Shown piece after piece: positions 1 through 9,854 of a stretch of 64,000 bases of DNA (the first letter of the stretch is position 1; each line of letters starts with the position of its first letter). Origin of the DNA: Staphylococcus lloydii (lineage in GTDB: Bacteria; Bacillota; Bacilli; Staphylococcales; Staphylococcaceae); the NCBI RefSeq assembly GCF_015775975.1, contig NZ_CP064056.1:1860001-1924000 (forward strand). Reading direction: 5' to 3'. The position numbers and the translations under genes were made by a program. The notes below the pieces were generated by a model. The model saw only the letters and a program-made list of their open reading frames with translations, had not been told where the DNA came from and ran no database searches.

Positions 1-273
1 AGGTTTAATCAAATCCCATACTGGTTGATTATCGTATTGGAAGGAATTACCAAAATCACCAGTAACAACATTTTTTAAATAATGACCATATTGTACTGCG
101 ACTGGTTCATTCAACCCATACTTTTCATTCAGTATTTGTTTTTGTTCATCATTTAATTTTTCATCATTAAATGGTGAACCAGGCATAAGCTTCATTAGGA
201 AAAAAGTGATTGATATGATAATAAACAATGACAACACCATGTAACCTAAACGCTTCAAAACATATTTAAGCAT
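1..273 (-). CDS. oppB: Oligopeptide ABC transporter permease, N-terminal part (OppB-like)
   Basis: This is the first 91 codons of a gene that runs off the left edge. The product would be one of two inner-membrane permeases of a peptide importer. Seen: a membrane segment at about residues 10-28, then the MKLMPGSPF stretch and an extracytoplasmic loop with the YGLNEP and GDFGNSF motifs, all typical of OppB/DppB N-termini (BPD_transp_1 family). The start ATG at 273-271 is preceded by a strong AAGGGGG ribosome site. A clear sigma-A promoter and a CodY-like box lie upstream. In S. aureus this position holds opp3B, so the operon is likely Opp3; the exact substrate cannot be read from the fragment. 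Confidence 0.88.
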   Translation of the reverse strand, partial: MLKYVLKRLGYMVLSLFIIISITFFLMKLMPGSPFNDEKLNDEQKQILNEKYGLNEPVAVQYGHYLKNVVTGDFGNSFQYDNQPVWDLIKP

Positions 274-316
274 AAATCCATCCCCCTTAAATTTTCAAAA
301 TTAACATTCCTTTCAT

Positions 317-331
317 AATTTTCAGAAATAT
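317..331 (-). promoter_or_regulatory. CodY-like box downstream of the opp promoter
   Basis: AATTTTCAGAAATAT matches 13 of 15 positions of the CodY consensus AATTTTCWGAAAATT. It sits just downstream of the -10 element, a position suited to repression. A weaker half-match (AATTTTCAAAA) is at 290-300. CodY repression of peptide permeases is known in S. aureus; binding here is inferred. Confidence 0.55.
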
Positions 332-338
332 TAATATT

Positions 339-367
339 ATTATATATTTCTTTTACGTATTAATCAA
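339..367 (-). promoter_or_regulatory. Sigma-A promoter of the opp operon
   Basis: On the minus strand TTGATT (362-367) is followed by a 17-base spacer and a perfect TATAAT (339-344), about 65 bases upstream of the oppB start. No other candidate of similar quality is seen in the 273-519 gap. Confidence 0.75.
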
Positions 368-518
368 TATAGTTTTGCTTCACATTATTAAAGTAACTAA
401 CTTATATCAATGAAATATTTTTGAGTTAATAGCTTTTTAATTCTTCATATAAAAAGGCTATTCAGTTTTAATTTGGATTCAGTTACAATTAATATACTAA
501 GGCTTGGGAGGATTTTTT

Positions 519-893
519 ATGCAGTTAATTCGTAAAATAATAATTTGGGTTTTATTCGCACCCTTATGCTCTTTCTTAATATGGATTTTTAACGACAAAT
601 CTTTTATAAATTTTTTAAATATATTATTTTATACATCTGCCATCTTAAGTATCATTACTTTCGTTCTCATAATTGTGCAAGATGGTGTGTTTGATGTGAC
701 AAGTTATGGTTTCCGAAAATTGAAGTATCAATTTTCCACAAAAAAGCAGCGTACATCCATGTCAGACGATGACTTTTTCAACCCCCAACAAGTAAAAAAA
801 GACACTTATGTCGTTGCATCATGGGTCAAATATGCATTCTTTATCAATTTAATTTATTTTGTTATTACTATTGTTATTAGTTTCTCATTATAA
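519..893 (+). CDS. Small membrane protein, DUF3899 family
   Basis: A 124-residue protein of unknown function. The ATG at 519 is chosen because GGGAGG ends eight bases upstream; an in-frame TTG at 504 would overlap that site. Seen: two hydrophobic segments near the N-terminus (about residues 5-20 and 30-50), a basic/polar middle (KKQRTSMSDDDFFNPQ), and a C-terminal membrane helix. A protein of this family occupies the same place beside oppB in S. aureus. It is transcribed divergently from opp and ends in a terminator shared with the MFS gene. Confidence 0.75.
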   Translation: MQLIRKIIIWVLFAPLCSFLIWIFNDKSFINFLNILFYTSAILSIITFVLIIVQDGVFDVTSYGFRKLKYQFSTKKQRTSMSDDDFFNPQQVKKDTYVVASWVKYAFFINLIYFVITIVISFSL

Positions 894-938
894 AAAAATG
901 GAGTAACGACATCGTATTGATATCGTCACTCCATTTTT
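892..938. terminator. Bidirectional rho-independent terminator
   Basis: AAAATGGAGTAACGA pairs with TCGTCACTCCATTTTT around a short AT-rich loop, with an A/T tract on both sides. It lies between the convergent DUF3899 gene and the MFS gene and can serve both. Confidence 0.85.
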
Positions 939-964
939 AGTTATATCTTAAATTTTTATAATTA

Positions 965-2200
965 TTAGTTCGAATCATCAATATTAGGGTTCATAAACAG
1001 GGCATAGTATAGCAAAATAAAACCAATTAATACTACCACTGCAACATAAATGGACATCATCCAAGGCGCTAAAAATGCACCGAGTATTAAACCAAATCTA
1101 GCTAATATTTGTGCACCATTGTTAGAAACCATATTAAACGTTGCGTATGTACTTCTTTGATCATGTGGAATCATTAAAAAACGACGCGCATTTTGAATAG
1201 GAGAATAAATTAATTCACCCAACGTTGCTATCACTGCAAATAAACAGAGTACCCACACATTATTTGAAAATGTCATAATAGCATAACCAAGCGTATACAA
1301 GACGATACCAATTTTAAAAACGTCTTTTTTAGAAGTCGTTGCTATCATTTTATTAACCGTAAAAGTTAAAGTTGCTACCACAACAGTATTTATAATCATA
1401 ATTAATGTAAACATTCTTACGCCATCAATTGTAAATCCAAATACATGAAATGGCTCGAATTGATTTTTTAACCTCACGACAACATAAGAATTTAAGCTTA
1501 ATTCCGCCATCATAACCATTAAATAACCTAATGTTAATATCATATAATACTTATCTTTAATCACTACATGATAGCTTTGTAAAAAGTGTTTAAATTTTGA
1601 GGTTAAATCATCTTTTTGTTTGAATACTTGCCCTACTTGATAAAATTTAGCAAATAAGTACCAACTTATGAGCATTGCTACTAAAAATAATATAAATAAC
1701 AGACGTTTATGGCTTAAATACAACAACGCACCTAACATCATACCGATAGCCGTGCCGATATTAAACATCCAATACATTAATTGATACACATATTCTCTTA
1801 CATCTTCATAAATTGCATCCATAACGGCCGCTTCAAAAATAGGTTCACTAGCCGCAAATAATAATTCGAAAAGAAAAATCGTAATACAAAATATGACCAA
1901 CCCAAATCCGTCCATCGTCACAGTTATACTTAGAATAATTAAACTTACTGCATACAAAATATGTGCCCAATTTAATATCTTTTTACGTGATAAATTATCT
2001 CCTATATAACCACCAATAAAAGTGACCAAAAAGCCAGCGATAATATTAATAATTAAAAATGTCCCAGCAAAAACAGCATTAACTTTACTCGTTAAATAAA
2101 GTGCAATAAATGGCATAATAGCTTGGCTCGCAATGATAAGAACAAAATCGGCAAGCAATCTCGTTTTTAAAGTTGTAGATAATTTAAAAAATCTCCCCAT
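965..2200 (-). CDS. MFS transporter, multidrug-type
   Basis: A 411-residue major facilitator with about twelve hydrophobic segments. Seen: the conserved loop between helices 2 and 3 reads GGYIGDNLSRKK (about residues 63-74), the MFS motif A; acidic and asparagine residues are scattered in helices. The start is ATG at 2200, preceded by AGGGGTGAATGTAGC. It stands alone, flanked by terminators on both sides. The overall pattern fits DHA1-type drug or metabolite exporters, but substrate cannot be inferred. Confidence 0.82.
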   Translation of the reverse strand: MGRFFKLSTTLKTRLLADFVLIIASQAIMPFIALYLTSKVNAVFAGTFLIINIIAGFLVTFIGGYIGDNLSRKKILNWAHILYAVSLIILSITVTMDGFGLVIFCITIFLFELLFAASEPIFEAAVMDAIYEDVREYVYQLMYWMFNIGTAIGMMLGALLYLSHKRLLFILFLVAMLISWYLFAKFYQVGQVFKQKDDLTSKFKHFLQSYHVVIKDKYYMILTLGYLMVMMAELSLNSYVVVRLKNQFEPFHVFGFTIDGVRMFTLIMIINTVVVATLTFTVNKMIATTSKKDVFKIGIVLYTLGYAIMTFSNNVWVLCLFAVIATLGELIYSPIQNARRFLMIPHDQRSTYATFNMVSNNGAQILARFGLILGAFLAPWMMSIYVAVVVLIGFILLYYALFMNPNIDDSN

Positions 2201-2326
2201 GCTACATTCACCCCTATACTGCCCTTTAGTAGTTAGCCTATCTTATCATTAATTATTAGTAATGAAAACATGCTTTATATTGTGCGATCTAATGTTAATT
2301 TCTTACTTGTCTCTTTATTTCTACAA

Positions 2327-2360
2327 AATAAAAAAGCTTTCCACTAAAAATGGAAAGCTT
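2327..2360 (-). terminator. Terminator of fabHF
   Basis: A perfect ten-base stem AAGCTTTCCA/TGGAAAGCTT with a seven-base loop, followed on the minus strand by TTTTTTATTTT. It lies 14 bases beyond the fabF stop. Confidence 0.92.
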
Positions 2361-2373
2361 AAATAATATAACT

Positions 2374-3618
2374 TTATTCGCCAAACTTTTTAAATACTAA
2401 TACAGCATTATGTCCACCAAAGCCAAGACTGTTACTCATAGCATAAGTAATATCTAGGTCTTGTGCTGTGTTAGGCACAAAGTCTAAATCACATTCTGGG
2501 TCAGGTGATTCAACATGAATCGTTGGCGCAATACGACTATCTCTAATAGATAATGCTGAGAAAATTGCTTCAATGCCACCTGTTGCACCTAATAAGTGAC
2601 CAGTCATTGATTTTGTTGAACTAACTTTCAGTGATTTAGATGCCTCACCGAATGTATTTTTAATTGCTTGTACTTCTGTTAAGTCACCTACTGGTGTACT
2701 CGTTCCGTGTGCATTTAAATATTGAATATCTTTCGCTTCGATACCAGCATCGTCAATTGCTGCTTGCATAGCACGTGAACCGCCTTCACCTTCTGGTGCA
2801 GGTGCAGTAATATGATAAGCATCTCCTGTAGTACCATAACCTACGACTTCTGCATAGATTTCTGCACCTCTTGCTTTAGCAGATTCTAATGATTCAAGTA
2901 CGACTATTCCAGCGCCTTCGCCCATAACGAAGCCATCACGACCAATTTGGAATGGTCTACAAGCAGTTTCAGGATCATCGTTTGTTGATAATGCACGACT
3001 AGCACTAAAGCCAGCTATTGCCATATCAGTAATAGGCGCTTCAGTACCACCTGTAATCATTGCATCAGCGTCGCCACGTTGTATAATTTTGAATGCTTCA
3101 CCAATTGAGTTAGTCCCAGTTGCACAAGCTGTAACAGTTGAACCGTTAGGTCCTTTAGCGCCTAAATCTATAGACACTTGTCCTGTCGCCATATCTGGAA
3201 TTAACATTGGAACGAAGAAAGGACTTACACGTCTAGGTCCTTTATTTAATAATGTATTATGTGCATTTTCGAACGTTTCCATGCCGCCAATACCAGCACC
3301 AATCCAAACACCGATATTGTTAGCATTATCTTCATTAATTTCTAACTTAGCATCTTGTACCGCTTCTCTAGCCGCAACTAATGCATATTGAGTGAAACGG
3401 TCCATACGTCTCGCTTCTTTTTTCTCAATGAAGTTTTCAATATTGAAATCCTTTAATTCACCTGCTAAATGTACATTATAAGGATCTGTATCAATTCGAG
3501 TTATTTTATCTATTCCGTTAACGCCATTCAAAGCATTTTCCCAAGAAGTTTTGGCATCATTACCGATTGGTGATAATACGCCCACACCAGTAATAACGAC
3601 ACGTTGTGCTTTACTCAT
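2374..3618 (-). CDS. fabF: Beta-ketoacyl-ACP synthase II
   Basis: The 414-residue elongating condensing enzyme of type II fatty acid synthesis; it joins malonyl-ACP to acyl-ACP in the cytoplasm. Seen: the thiolase fold with the Cys-His-His triad C165 (TACATGTN), H304 (NAHGTSTP) and H341 ([13 protein letters not shown]), and the glycine-rich GFGGHNAV near the C-terminus. Length and residue spacing equal those of S. aureus FabF. The start ATG at 3618 has an AGGAGG site. It follows fabH by 11 bases, so the two are one operon under the FapR site upstream of fabH. Confidence 0.97.
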   Translation of the reverse strand: MSKAQRVVITGVGVLSPIGNDAKTSWENALNGVNGIDKITRIDTDPYNVHLAGELKDFNIENFIEKKEARRMDRFTQYALVAAREAVQDAKLEINEDNANNIGVWIGAGIGGMETFENAHNTLLNKGPRRVSPFFVPMLIPDMATGQVSIDLGAKGPNGSTVTACATGTNSIGEAFKIIQRGDADAMITGGTEAPITDMAIAGFSASRALSTNDDPETACRPFQIGRDGFVMGEGAGIVVLESLESAKARGAEIYAEVVGYGTTGDAYHITAPAPEGEGGSRAMQAAIDDAGIEAKDIQYLNAHGTSTPVGDLTEVQAIKNTFGEASKSLKVSSTKSMTGHLLGATGGIEAIFSALSIRDSRIAPTIHVESPDPECDLDFVPNTAQDLDITYAMSNSLGFGGHNAVLVFKKFGE

Positions 3619-3629
3619 AAATTTACCTC

Positions 3630-4571
3630 CTATTTACCCCATCTTAATGTAATGGCACCCCAAGTAAGGCCACCGCCAAATCCTACAAAAACAAGGACAT
3701 CATCATCTTTTATTTTATTATTTTCTAATTCTTGAGCCACACTTAATGGTATAGATGCAGCAGACGTATTTCCATATTTATTTACAGAAACACTCATTTT
3801 AGATTTATCTAGTCCTAAACGTTCGCGTGCAGACTCCATTATACGTATATTAGCTTGATGCGGCACAAACATATCAACATCTTCTGGTTGTAAACCTGCT
3901 TTAGCAACAGCTTTATTTGAAGCCTCGCCCATTATTCTCACTGCGAACTTAAATACTTCACGACCGTTCATGAAAATTTTACCATTTTCAGGATTTAAAT
4001 ATAAATATTCTCCGCCTGAACCATCTGAACCAAGCTCATAACTTAATATGCCTCTACCTTCAGATACTTCACCTATTATAGCAGCGCCAGCACCATCGCC
4101 GAAAAGAATCGCTGTTGAACGGTCTGTCATATCTGTTATTTTAGATAATTTATCGGCACCTACAACTAAAATATTTTTATAATCGCCTGATTTGATAAAT
4201 TGTTGCGCATTGATTATAGCGTACATAAAACCACTACAAGCAGCTAATTGATCCATAGAAGCAACTTTACCTATGCCTAATTTAGTTTGCAACATATTTG
4301 CTACAGTTGGAAAAGGATAGTCTCCCGTTGAAGTAGCAACCATAATCATATCTATATCTGTCGCTTCAATTCCAGCGTCTTCAATTGCTTTTAAACTCGC
4401 TTTGTAAGCCAAATCAGATGTATCTTCATCCTCATTCGCCCATCTTCTTTCTTTTATACCTGTCATTTTTGAAATCCATTCATCTGAAGTTTCTAAAAAT
4501 GATTCAAAATAGGCATTGTCTACAACATTTTCAGGTGCGTATGCCCCAAAACCTTTAATACCCACATTCAT
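3630..4571 (-). CDS. fabH: Beta-ketoacyl-ACP synthase III
   Basis: A 313-residue enzyme that starts fatty acid chains by condensing an acyl-CoA primer with malonyl-ACP. Seen: active-site C112 (AACSGF), H238 (VPHQANIRI) and N268 (KYGNTSAAS), the classic FabH triad at the same positions as in S. aureus. The start ATG at 4571 has GAAGGTG upstream. It is first in the fabH-fabF operon; the promoter overlaps a FapR operator, so expression should respond to malonyl-CoA. Confidence 0.97.
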   Translation of the reverse strand: MNVGIKGFGAYAPENVVDNAYFESFLETSDEWISKMTGIKERRWANEDEDTSDLAYKASLKAIEDAGIEATDIDMIMVATSTGDYPFPTVANMLQTKLGIGKVASMDQLAACSGFMYAIINAQQFIKSGDYKNILVVGADKLSKITDMTDRSTAILFGDGAGAAIIGEVSEGRGILSYELGSDGSGGEYLYLNPENGKIFMNGREVFKFAVRIMGEASNKAVAKAGLQPEDVDMFVPHQANIRIMESARERLGLDKSKMSVSVNKYGNTSAASIPLSVAQELENNKIKDDDVLVFVGFGGGLTWGAITLRWGK

Positions 4572-4597
4572 GGTCGTACACCTTCTTATTTTCGATT

Positions 4598-4614
4598 TTA
4601 ATACCAGGTATTAA
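4598..4614. promoter_or_regulatory. FapR operator
   Basis: TTAATACCAGGTATTAA is a near-perfect 17-base inverted repeat matching the FapR consensus TTAGTACCTRNTACTAA. FapR represses fatty acid and phospholipid genes and is released by malonyl-CoA. The site covers the expected transcription start of fabH. Confidence 0.85.
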
Positions 4615-4642
4615 TTTAACATAACTTTTATTCTAAATACAA
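4614..4642 (-). promoter_or_regulatory. Sigma-A promoter of fabHF
   Basis: Minus-strand TTGTAT (4637-4642), 17-base spacer, TTAAAT (4614-4619). The FapR palindrome begins at the last base of the -10, which supports the assignment. Confidence 0.65.
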
Positions 4643-4800
4643 GAACTTATCTTGCTGCAAAAGTAATTGTGCTTTATACATTATAAATTACACACCATAT
4701 TATCTCAAAGCAAAAGTAAAAATGTAAGCGATTTATGCTATACAAATATCACTCTTTTAATTATAATGTAATTATATATAAGTTATTGGAGGCATTACTA

Positions 4801-4995
4801 ATGAAATACCTCGCTGTATTAGTTTGGGCAATCGTCTTATTAGAAATGGTTAATTTTGTCTTAAATAGTTTAGAAGGTGGCGGAGCGTTGAACTTTGTTA
4901 CACCTATTATTATCGCTGTTATTTTCACCATTCTTATAATATTATTTGATTTAGTAATCAAACCTAAGAACAACCAAACTAAAAATGAACATTAA
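4801..4995 (+). CDS. Small two-helix membrane protein, DUF2929 family
   Basis: A 64-residue protein of unknown function. The ATG at 4801 is chosen over an upstream in-frame start at 4735 because TTGGAGGCA precedes it and the family starts with MKYL. Seen: one hydrophobic helix at about 3-20, a glycine-rich turn (LEGGGALNF), a second helix at about 30-53, and a charged tail (KPKNNQTKNEH). It is divergent from fabH and ends at a terminator shared with clpB. In S. aureus the same small gene sits beside fabH. Confidence 0.78.
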   Translation: MKYLAVLVWAIVLLEMVNFVLNSLEGGGALNFVTPIIIAVIFTILIILFDLVIKPKNNQTKNEH

Positions 4996-4996
4996 A

Positions 4997-5032
4997 AAAC
5001 ACCAACATGTTTAACATGTTGGTGTCTTTTTT
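4997..5032. terminator. Bidirectional terminator between DUF2929 gene and clpB
   Basis: A perfect twelve-base stem ACACCAACATGT/ACATGTTGGTGT with a three-base loop, followed by T-rich tracts in both directions. It lies directly after both stop codons. Confidence 0.93.
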
Positions 5033-5036
5033 GTAA

Positions 5037-7652
5037 TTAAACATTAGTTGTTTCGTTGTTTTCTAAATTGAAAGTCAAACCATCTTCAGTTAAATCAACA
5101 TTTACAACTGTTCCTTCAGGTAAGTTCTCTCTTATCATTTTTCTAGCTAAAGGTGTTTCAATTTGTGATTGAATGAAACGTTTTAATGGTCTTGCACCAA
5201 ATTGTGGTTCGTATGCTTCTTTACCTAACCATTCTTTAGCATTATCAGATACATTAATAGAAATTCGTTGGTCTAATAATCTAATGTTTAATTGTGTTAA
5301 TAGTTTATCTACAATCATACCCATATCATCGACTGATAATGGTTTAAATAATACGATATCGTCCATACGGTTTAATATTTCTGGTTTGAAGTATTGATTT
5401 AAACTTTCCATTACAGCTTTTTCAGTTGTTTCTGTAATAACGCCAGTATCTTTCACATTTTCAAGTAAGACTTGTGAACCAATGTTACTAGTCATAATAA
5501 TTATAGTGTTTTTGAAATCAACATTTCTACCTTTTGAATCAGTTAGACGACCCTCATCTAAAATTTGAAGTAATACGTTGAAAACGTCGCTGTGCGCTTT
5601 TTCTATTTCATCTAATAGAATAACTGAATATGGATTACGACGAACGGATTCAGTTAATTGACCCCCTTCATCATGACCAACATAACCAGGAGGAGCTCCA
5701 ATTAATCGTGACACAGAATGTTTTTCCATATATTCACTCATATCAATACGAATCATATGTTTTTCTGAATCAAATAACGTTGAAGCTAATGACTTAGCTA
5801 ACTCAGTTTTACCTACACCCGTTGGTCCTAAGAATAAGAAACTACCTATAGGTCTTTGGGGATCTTTAATACCTGCGCGCGCTCTTACTACTGCGTCAGA
5901 TACTAAATCTACTGCTTTATCTTGACCCACAACACGTTCGTGTAAAATATCAGCTAAGTTTAAAAGTTTTTCACGTTCTGTTTCGACTAATTTTGAAACT
6001 GGAATACCCGTCCAAGCACTTACAATATCGCCGATTTCTTCATCTGAAACAATTTCTCTAATAATACGATCATTGTCTTCATTTTGTTCATCTTGGAATG
6101 CTGCTTCTAAATCTCTTAATTCTTTTTCTAACTCAGGTATTTTACCATGTTGTAATTCTGCTGCACGTTCCAAATTATAGTTATTTTCAGCATCTTCCAG
6201 TGCTTTTCTACTTTCATCAAGTTCTGTACGTTTTTCTTGAAGTTTCGCAATTTTTTCTTTTTCTTGTTCTACACGAGATGAAATTTCGGATTGTTTTTCT
6301 TTTTCGTTAGCTAATTCTTCTTGTAATTCTTGTAATCGTTGTTTACTCGCATTATCAGATTCATTTTTCAATGCACTTTCTTCGATTTCTAATTGCATTA
6401 CGCGTCGATTAACTTGGTCTAATTCTGTTGGATTTGAACCCATTTCAGTACGAATCGTTGCACAAGCTTGGTCCACTAAGTCGATCGCTTTATCTGGTAA
6501 GAAACGATCTGTGATATAACGGTCTGATAACTCAGCCGCAGCAACTAAAGCACGGTCTTGGATTCTAACACCATGATATACTTCATAACGTTCTTTGAGA
6601 CCTCTTAAAATGGAAATTGTATCTTCAACATCAGGCTCTGAAACATTTACTTTTTGGAAACGACGCTCTAATGCAGAATCTTTTTCGATATATTCACGAT
6701 ATTCATTTAAAGTCGTAGCACCGATACAGTGTAGTTCCCCTCTAGCAAGCATCGGTTTTAACATGTTTCCAGCATCCATTGCGCCTTCAGTTTTACCTGC
6801 ACCAACTAGCATGTGAATTTCATCGATAAATAAAATTATTCTACCATCTGAATCTTTAACTTCTTTAAGTACTGCTTTTAGACGTTCTTCAAATTCACCA
6901 CGATATTTAGCACCGGCTACAAGCGCACTTAAATCTAATTCGAAGATCGTTTTATCTAGTAATGATTCAGGTACGTCTTTGCGTACGATTCTTTGCGCTA
7001 ATCCTTCTACTATCGCTGTTTTACCTACACCAGGTTCACCGATAAGTACTGGATTATTTTTAGTTTTTCTGCTTAAAATTCTTATAGAGTTTCGAATTTC
7101 TTCATCTCTACCGATAACTGGGTCCATATTACCTTGTCGGACCTCTTCTACTAAATCACGTCCATATTTCTCTAAAGCTTCATAATTTACTTCTGGATTT
7201 TGTGATGTCACGTGATTCCCTCCTCTAATTTTTTTTATAATTTCCGTTACTACTTCTGCTTTATTGCCTACTGCTTGTTTTGTTGTTTCATCTATAGCTA
7301 TTGCAGCTAACAGTAGATGCTCCATAGATATATATTCATCATCATATTCTTTCATATATAATTCAGCTTTAGTCAAAAGTTCATTTGCCTTTGGACTAAT
7401 ATATTGTCCGTATTGAATATTATCTCCTTGCACAGTTGGATATTTTTTTAATTTATTTTCATATTGTGTTGTTAATTGTTCTGTATCAATATTTGCTCTT
7501 TCTAAAACATTGTGATATAAACTATCTGTTTCAGCCATTGCTGATATTAGTATTGCTTCAATTTCAATATTTTGTAATTCATATGTTTGAGCTTGCTCAA
7601 CCGCATTTTGTAATACGCTTTGCACTTTGTAGGTCATTTGATTTATATCCAA
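5037..7652 (-). CDS. clpB: ATP-dependent disaggregase ClpB
   Basis: An 871-residue Hsp100 chaperone that, with DnaK, extracts proteins from aggregates. Seen: N-terminal Clp repeats (about 5-145), first AAA module with Walker A GEPGVGKT (205-212) and Walker B FIDEIH, a coiled-coil middle domain rich in Glu/Lys (about 400-530) that separates ClpB from ClpC, and a second AAA module with GPTGVGKT and LLDEIEKA. No ClpP-binding loop is evident. Translation probably starts at TTG 7652, which has GGGGTG six bases upstream and gives the usual MDIN N-terminus; a GTG at 7661 would overlap the ribosome site. Upstream are a strong promoter and a CtsR operator. Confidence 0.96.
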   Translation of the reverse strand: MDINQMTYKVQSVLQNAVEQAQTYELQNIEIEAILISAMAETDSLYHNVLERANIDTEQLTTQYENKLKKYPTVQGDNIQYGQYISPKANELLTKAELYMKEYDDEYISMEHLLLAAIAIDETTKQAVGNKAEVVTEIIKKIRGGNHVTSQNPEVNYEALEKYGRDLVEEVRQGNMDPVIGRDEEIRNSIRILSRKTKNNPVLIGEPGVGKTAIVEGLAQRIVRKDVPESLLDKTIFELDLSALVAGAKYRGEFEERLKAVLKEVKDSDGRIILFIDEIHMLVGAGKTEGAMDAGNMLKPMLARGELHCIGATTLNEYREYIEKDSALERRFQKVNVSEPDVEDTISILRGLKERYEVYHGVRIQDRALVAAAELSDRYITDRFLPDKAIDLVDQACATIRTEMGSNPTELDQVNRRVMQLEIEESALKNESDNASKQRLQELQEELANEKEKQSEISSRVEQEKEKIAKLQEKRTELDESRKALEDAENNYNLERAAELQHGKIPELEKELRDLEAAFQDEQNEDNDRIIREIVSDEEIGDIVSAWTGIPVSKLVETEREKLLNLADILHERVVGQDKAVDLVSDAVVRARAGIKDPQRPIGSFLFLGPTGVGKTELAKSLASTLFDSEKHMIRIDMSEYMEKHSVSRLIGAPPGYVGHDEGGQLTESVRRNPYSVILLDEIEKAHSDVFNVLLQILDEGRLTDSKGRNVDFKNTIIIMTSNIGSQVLLENVKDTGVITETTEKAVMESLNQYFKPEILNRMDDIVLFKPLSVDDMGMIVDKLLTQLNIRLLDQRISINVSDNAKEWLGKEAYEPQFGARPLKRFIQSQIETPLARKMIRENLPEGTVVNVDLTEDGLTFNLENNETTNV

Positions 7653-7680
7653 TATTTTCACCCCTATACAATTAGCGTTA

Positions 7681-7714
7681 GGTCAAACCTTTTTGACTTT
7701 GACTTTCTTTGACC
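7681..7714 (-). promoter_or_regulatory. CtsR operator with extra half-sites
   Basis: Read on the minus strand, GGTCAAA-N3-AGTCAAA (7698-7714) is a perfect CtsR tandem heptad. A third direct AGTCAAA lies at 7692-7698 and an inverted GGTCAAA at 7681-7687 on the plus strand. The array lies from +1 into the leader of clpB. CtsR is the class III heat-shock repressor; no HrcA CIRCE element is seen. Confidence 0.88.
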
Positions 7715-7722
7715 TTAACTTT

Positions 7723-7751
7723 ATTATAGACCCTTTTATATGAAGAATCAA
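7723..7751 (-). promoter_or_regulatory. Sigma-A promoter of clpB
   Basis: Minus-strand TTGATT (7746-7751), exactly 17 bases, then a perfect TATAAT (7723-7728). The CtsR array begins eight bases downstream of the -10. Confidence 0.85.
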
Positions 7752-7804
7752 CTCGAAAGCATTAAAAAATACATCATTTTTATTAAATTAATTTTCTCAT
7801 AACA

Positions 7805-7847
7805 GTATAAAAAACCGGTACCGTCCAAGTTGAACGATGACCGGTTT
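7805..7847 (-). terminator. Terminator of the OatA-like gene
   Basis: AAACCGGT pairs with ACCGGTTT around an interrupted inner stem, followed on the minus strand by TTTTTTATAC. It begins five bases beyond the stop codon. Confidence 0.85.
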
Positions 7848-7851
7848 ATTG

Positions 7852-9657
7852 CTATTTTTTCAGTGCATTAACGATTTGATCTGTTAACGCATCTACCCCT
7901 TTTGGCTCCAGATGAATACCGTCTGGTGCAAAGTATTCAGTATGACCTTCTGAAGTTTTATACCAATTTATTAATTTAACATTTGAATGTTCTTTAGCAG
8001 CTTGAGCTAACATATCATTCACATGTTGTTCATATGGTCTTGGCACTCTAACATTAATTAAATAGATGTCTGCCTTTCCTAATCTATTAATTAATTCATC
8101 TAATTGACTCTTACTAAAATCTCCATTAGTACCCAATTCGAGTACAACTTGGTCGCCTTTTTGAGTTTTATCTTTGTACTGACTATTAACTAACGGCAAC
8201 GCTTCATATAGATTTCTTCCTACCTTACCATCTATATCAGCATTTGGTACTTTTTCTTTGAAAGTATCACCAATATCTACCATTACAGAATCACCTAGTA
8301 ATAATGGAGATAGGTTTTTTACATCTTTATTAGATTTCGATTGCTTATCTGTATCTTTATTGTTATCTATGGGTTTTGGTTTAACAATTTTTTTATCTTG
8401 ATTAGTTGAATGAAATGTTGTTTTTTTATGCGTTATATCATCCTTACCTAATTTGTCGAAGGCGCCTAAAAATACTAATATTGTAGGCACACAAACACAT
8501 AAAGCAACAATCGTTCTAATTAAAGATGTCTTAAATAAGCTATTAAAACTAAAGATTCGGAACCCATGCTTTCTAAAAGGTACTTCTATATACCTATATG
8601 ATAGTTCTGCAAAAACAAAAGTTAAAATTAGATCCAAAACAAATACGTAAAGTGGGTATTGTCCCGCTACGTAATATGAATGAATAAAGCTTATTATAGG
8701 AAAATGCCAAAGATATAAACTATATGATCTTTGTCCTATGTATACAAATACTCTATTCCCCAATGCTTGCGCAAAGATATTGGAAGGATGTACTGCACTC
8801 GCAATAATTAATAACGTGAGTGCTGAAATCAAATAGAAACCACCATGATAAATCCATGCACTATCATCTTCCACAGTGAAGAATAATGTTATTAAAATAA
8901 GTAATCCGATTGTTCCAACAGTACTAATTATTATTTTTAATACTTTAGGTGGTTTAGCATTCAATTTAAAAGGTGGCCAAGCAAAAGCTAAAATCACCCC
9001 TAATAATAATGTTTGTAAACGTGTGTCTGTACCGAAATACACACGTGAATTTTCTGCGGTCATAAGTGAAATTGTTATCATCAAAATGAGTGATACCAAC
9101 GACACAATCCAAAATATAAGTGTTACATTTTTATAACTTTTAAATTTAAATAATAACAAAACTAAAATGAACGGGAAAAACAAGTAAAACTGTTCCTCAA
9201 TCGCTAATGACCATAAATGTTTCAATGGCATAAATGCAAATTGTTCAAAATAATTTACATCTGTTATTATGTACCACCAATTTGACATATAGAAAATGGC
9301 TGCAAATGCGTCGTGTTTAATCTGAACGATGTGAGATGGTTTTAAAATAAGTGTAGCTATAGTCACTGTAAAAATTAATATTAACACTGCTGGTAATAGT
9401 CGTTTTATACGTCTGAGCCAAAATTGCTTTATTTTAATCGTTCCTGTTTCTTCGTATTCGCTAAGCAATAAGCTAGTAATTAAATAGCCGGAAATCACGA
9501 AAAAGGTATCAACACCTAAAAAGCCGCCACTAAGCCATTGCTTATTTAAGTGATAAATTATAATACCAATGACAGCAATCGCCCTTAAGCCGTCTAAACC
9601 AGGCATATAGCGTTTAGGATAACGGTTACGATTTTTAGTAGTATTGTTTGTTTTCAT
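7852..9657 (-). CDS. OatA-type cell-wall O-acetyltransferase paralogue
   Basis: A 601-residue membrane protein. Seen: an N-terminal acyltransferase-3 domain of about ten helices starting [10 protein letters not shown], with the conserved H36 (IIIYHLN) and the signature [17 protein letters not shown]; a Lys/Asp-rich linker at about 400-445; and a C-terminal extracellular SGNH-type esterase domain with GDSVMVD, GTNGD and a DGIHLEPKG catalytic Asp-His pair. This layout is that of OatA, which O-acetylates peptidoglycan muramic acid and blocks lysozyme. S. aureus has oatA elsewhere and a paralogue next to clpB, so this is probably the paralogue and its acceptor is unproven. A WalR-type box lies in its promoter. 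Confidence 0.88.
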   Translation of the reverse strand: MKTNNTTKNRNRYPKRYMPGLDGLRAIAVIGIIIYHLNKQWLSGGFLGVDTFFVISGYLITSLLLSEYEETGTIKIKQFWLRRIKRLLPAVLILIFTVTIATLILKPSHIVQIKHDAFAAIFYMSNWWYIITDVNYFEQFAFMPLKHLWSLAIEEQFYLFFPFILVLLLFKFKSYKNVTLIFWIVSLVSLILMITISLMTAENSRVYFGTDTRLQTLLLGVILAFAWPPFKLNAKPPKVLKIIISTVGTIGLLILITLFFTVEDDSAWIYHGGFYLISALTLLIIASAVHPSNIFAQALGNRVFVYIGQRSYSLYLWHFPIISFIHSYYVAGQYPLYVFVLDLILTFVFAELSYRYIEVPFRKHGFRIFSFNSLFKTSLIRTIVALCVCVPTILVFLGAFDKLGKDDITHKKTTFHSTNQDKKIVKPKPIDNNKDTDKQSKSNKDVKNLSPLLLGDSVMVDIGDTFKEKVPNADIDGKVGRNLYEALPLVNSQYKDKTQKGDQVVLELGTNGDFSKSQLDELINRLGKADIYLINVRVPRPYEQHVNDMLAQAAKEHSNVKLINWYKTSEGHTEYFAPDGIHLEPKGVDALTDQIVNALKK

Positions 9658-9706
9658 TAATAAACATCTTTCCTTACAATTAATTGAATGTCAGGCATCT
9701 ATAAAG

Positions 9707-9723
9707 TGTAATGTTTTTGTAAT
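9707..9723 (+). promoter_or_regulatory. WalR (YycF)-type box in the promoter of the OatA paralogue
   Basis: TGTAAT-GTTTT-TGTAAT fits the WalR consensus TGTWAH-N5-TGTWAH exactly. Read on the minus strand it fills the spacer between a candidate -35 TTGCAA and -10 TACACT about 60 bases upstream of the gene, a position expected for repression. In AT-rich DNA such a match can occur by chance, hence the moderate score. Confidence 0.5.
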
Positions 9724-9781
9724 GAAATTGCAATTATTTTAATGATTTGTACAACCAAATTGTGAACTTTATAATTTCAAA

Positions 9782-9834
9782 CACAAAAAGCTTAGATAAC
9801 AATTACAAATTTCTGCAACTATCATCTAAGCTTT
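9782..9834 (-). terminator. Terminator of sufT
   Basis: AAAGCTTAGAT (9787-9797) pairs with ATCTAAGCTTT (9824-9834) across a 26-base loop, with TTTTTGTGT following on the minus strand. Confidence 0.7.
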
Positions 9835-9854
9835 ATCATGTATCAATTAAATAA

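Noticed and set aside
3089-3391. 100-codon frame antisense to fabF
   Set aside because: Lies wholly inside a well-supported gene, follows the complement of its codon pattern and has no ribosome site.
4722-4735. Possible cre site before the DUF2929 gene (TGTAAGCGATTTAT)
   Set aside because: The final CA dinucleotide is missing and the gene has no carbon-related function to support it.
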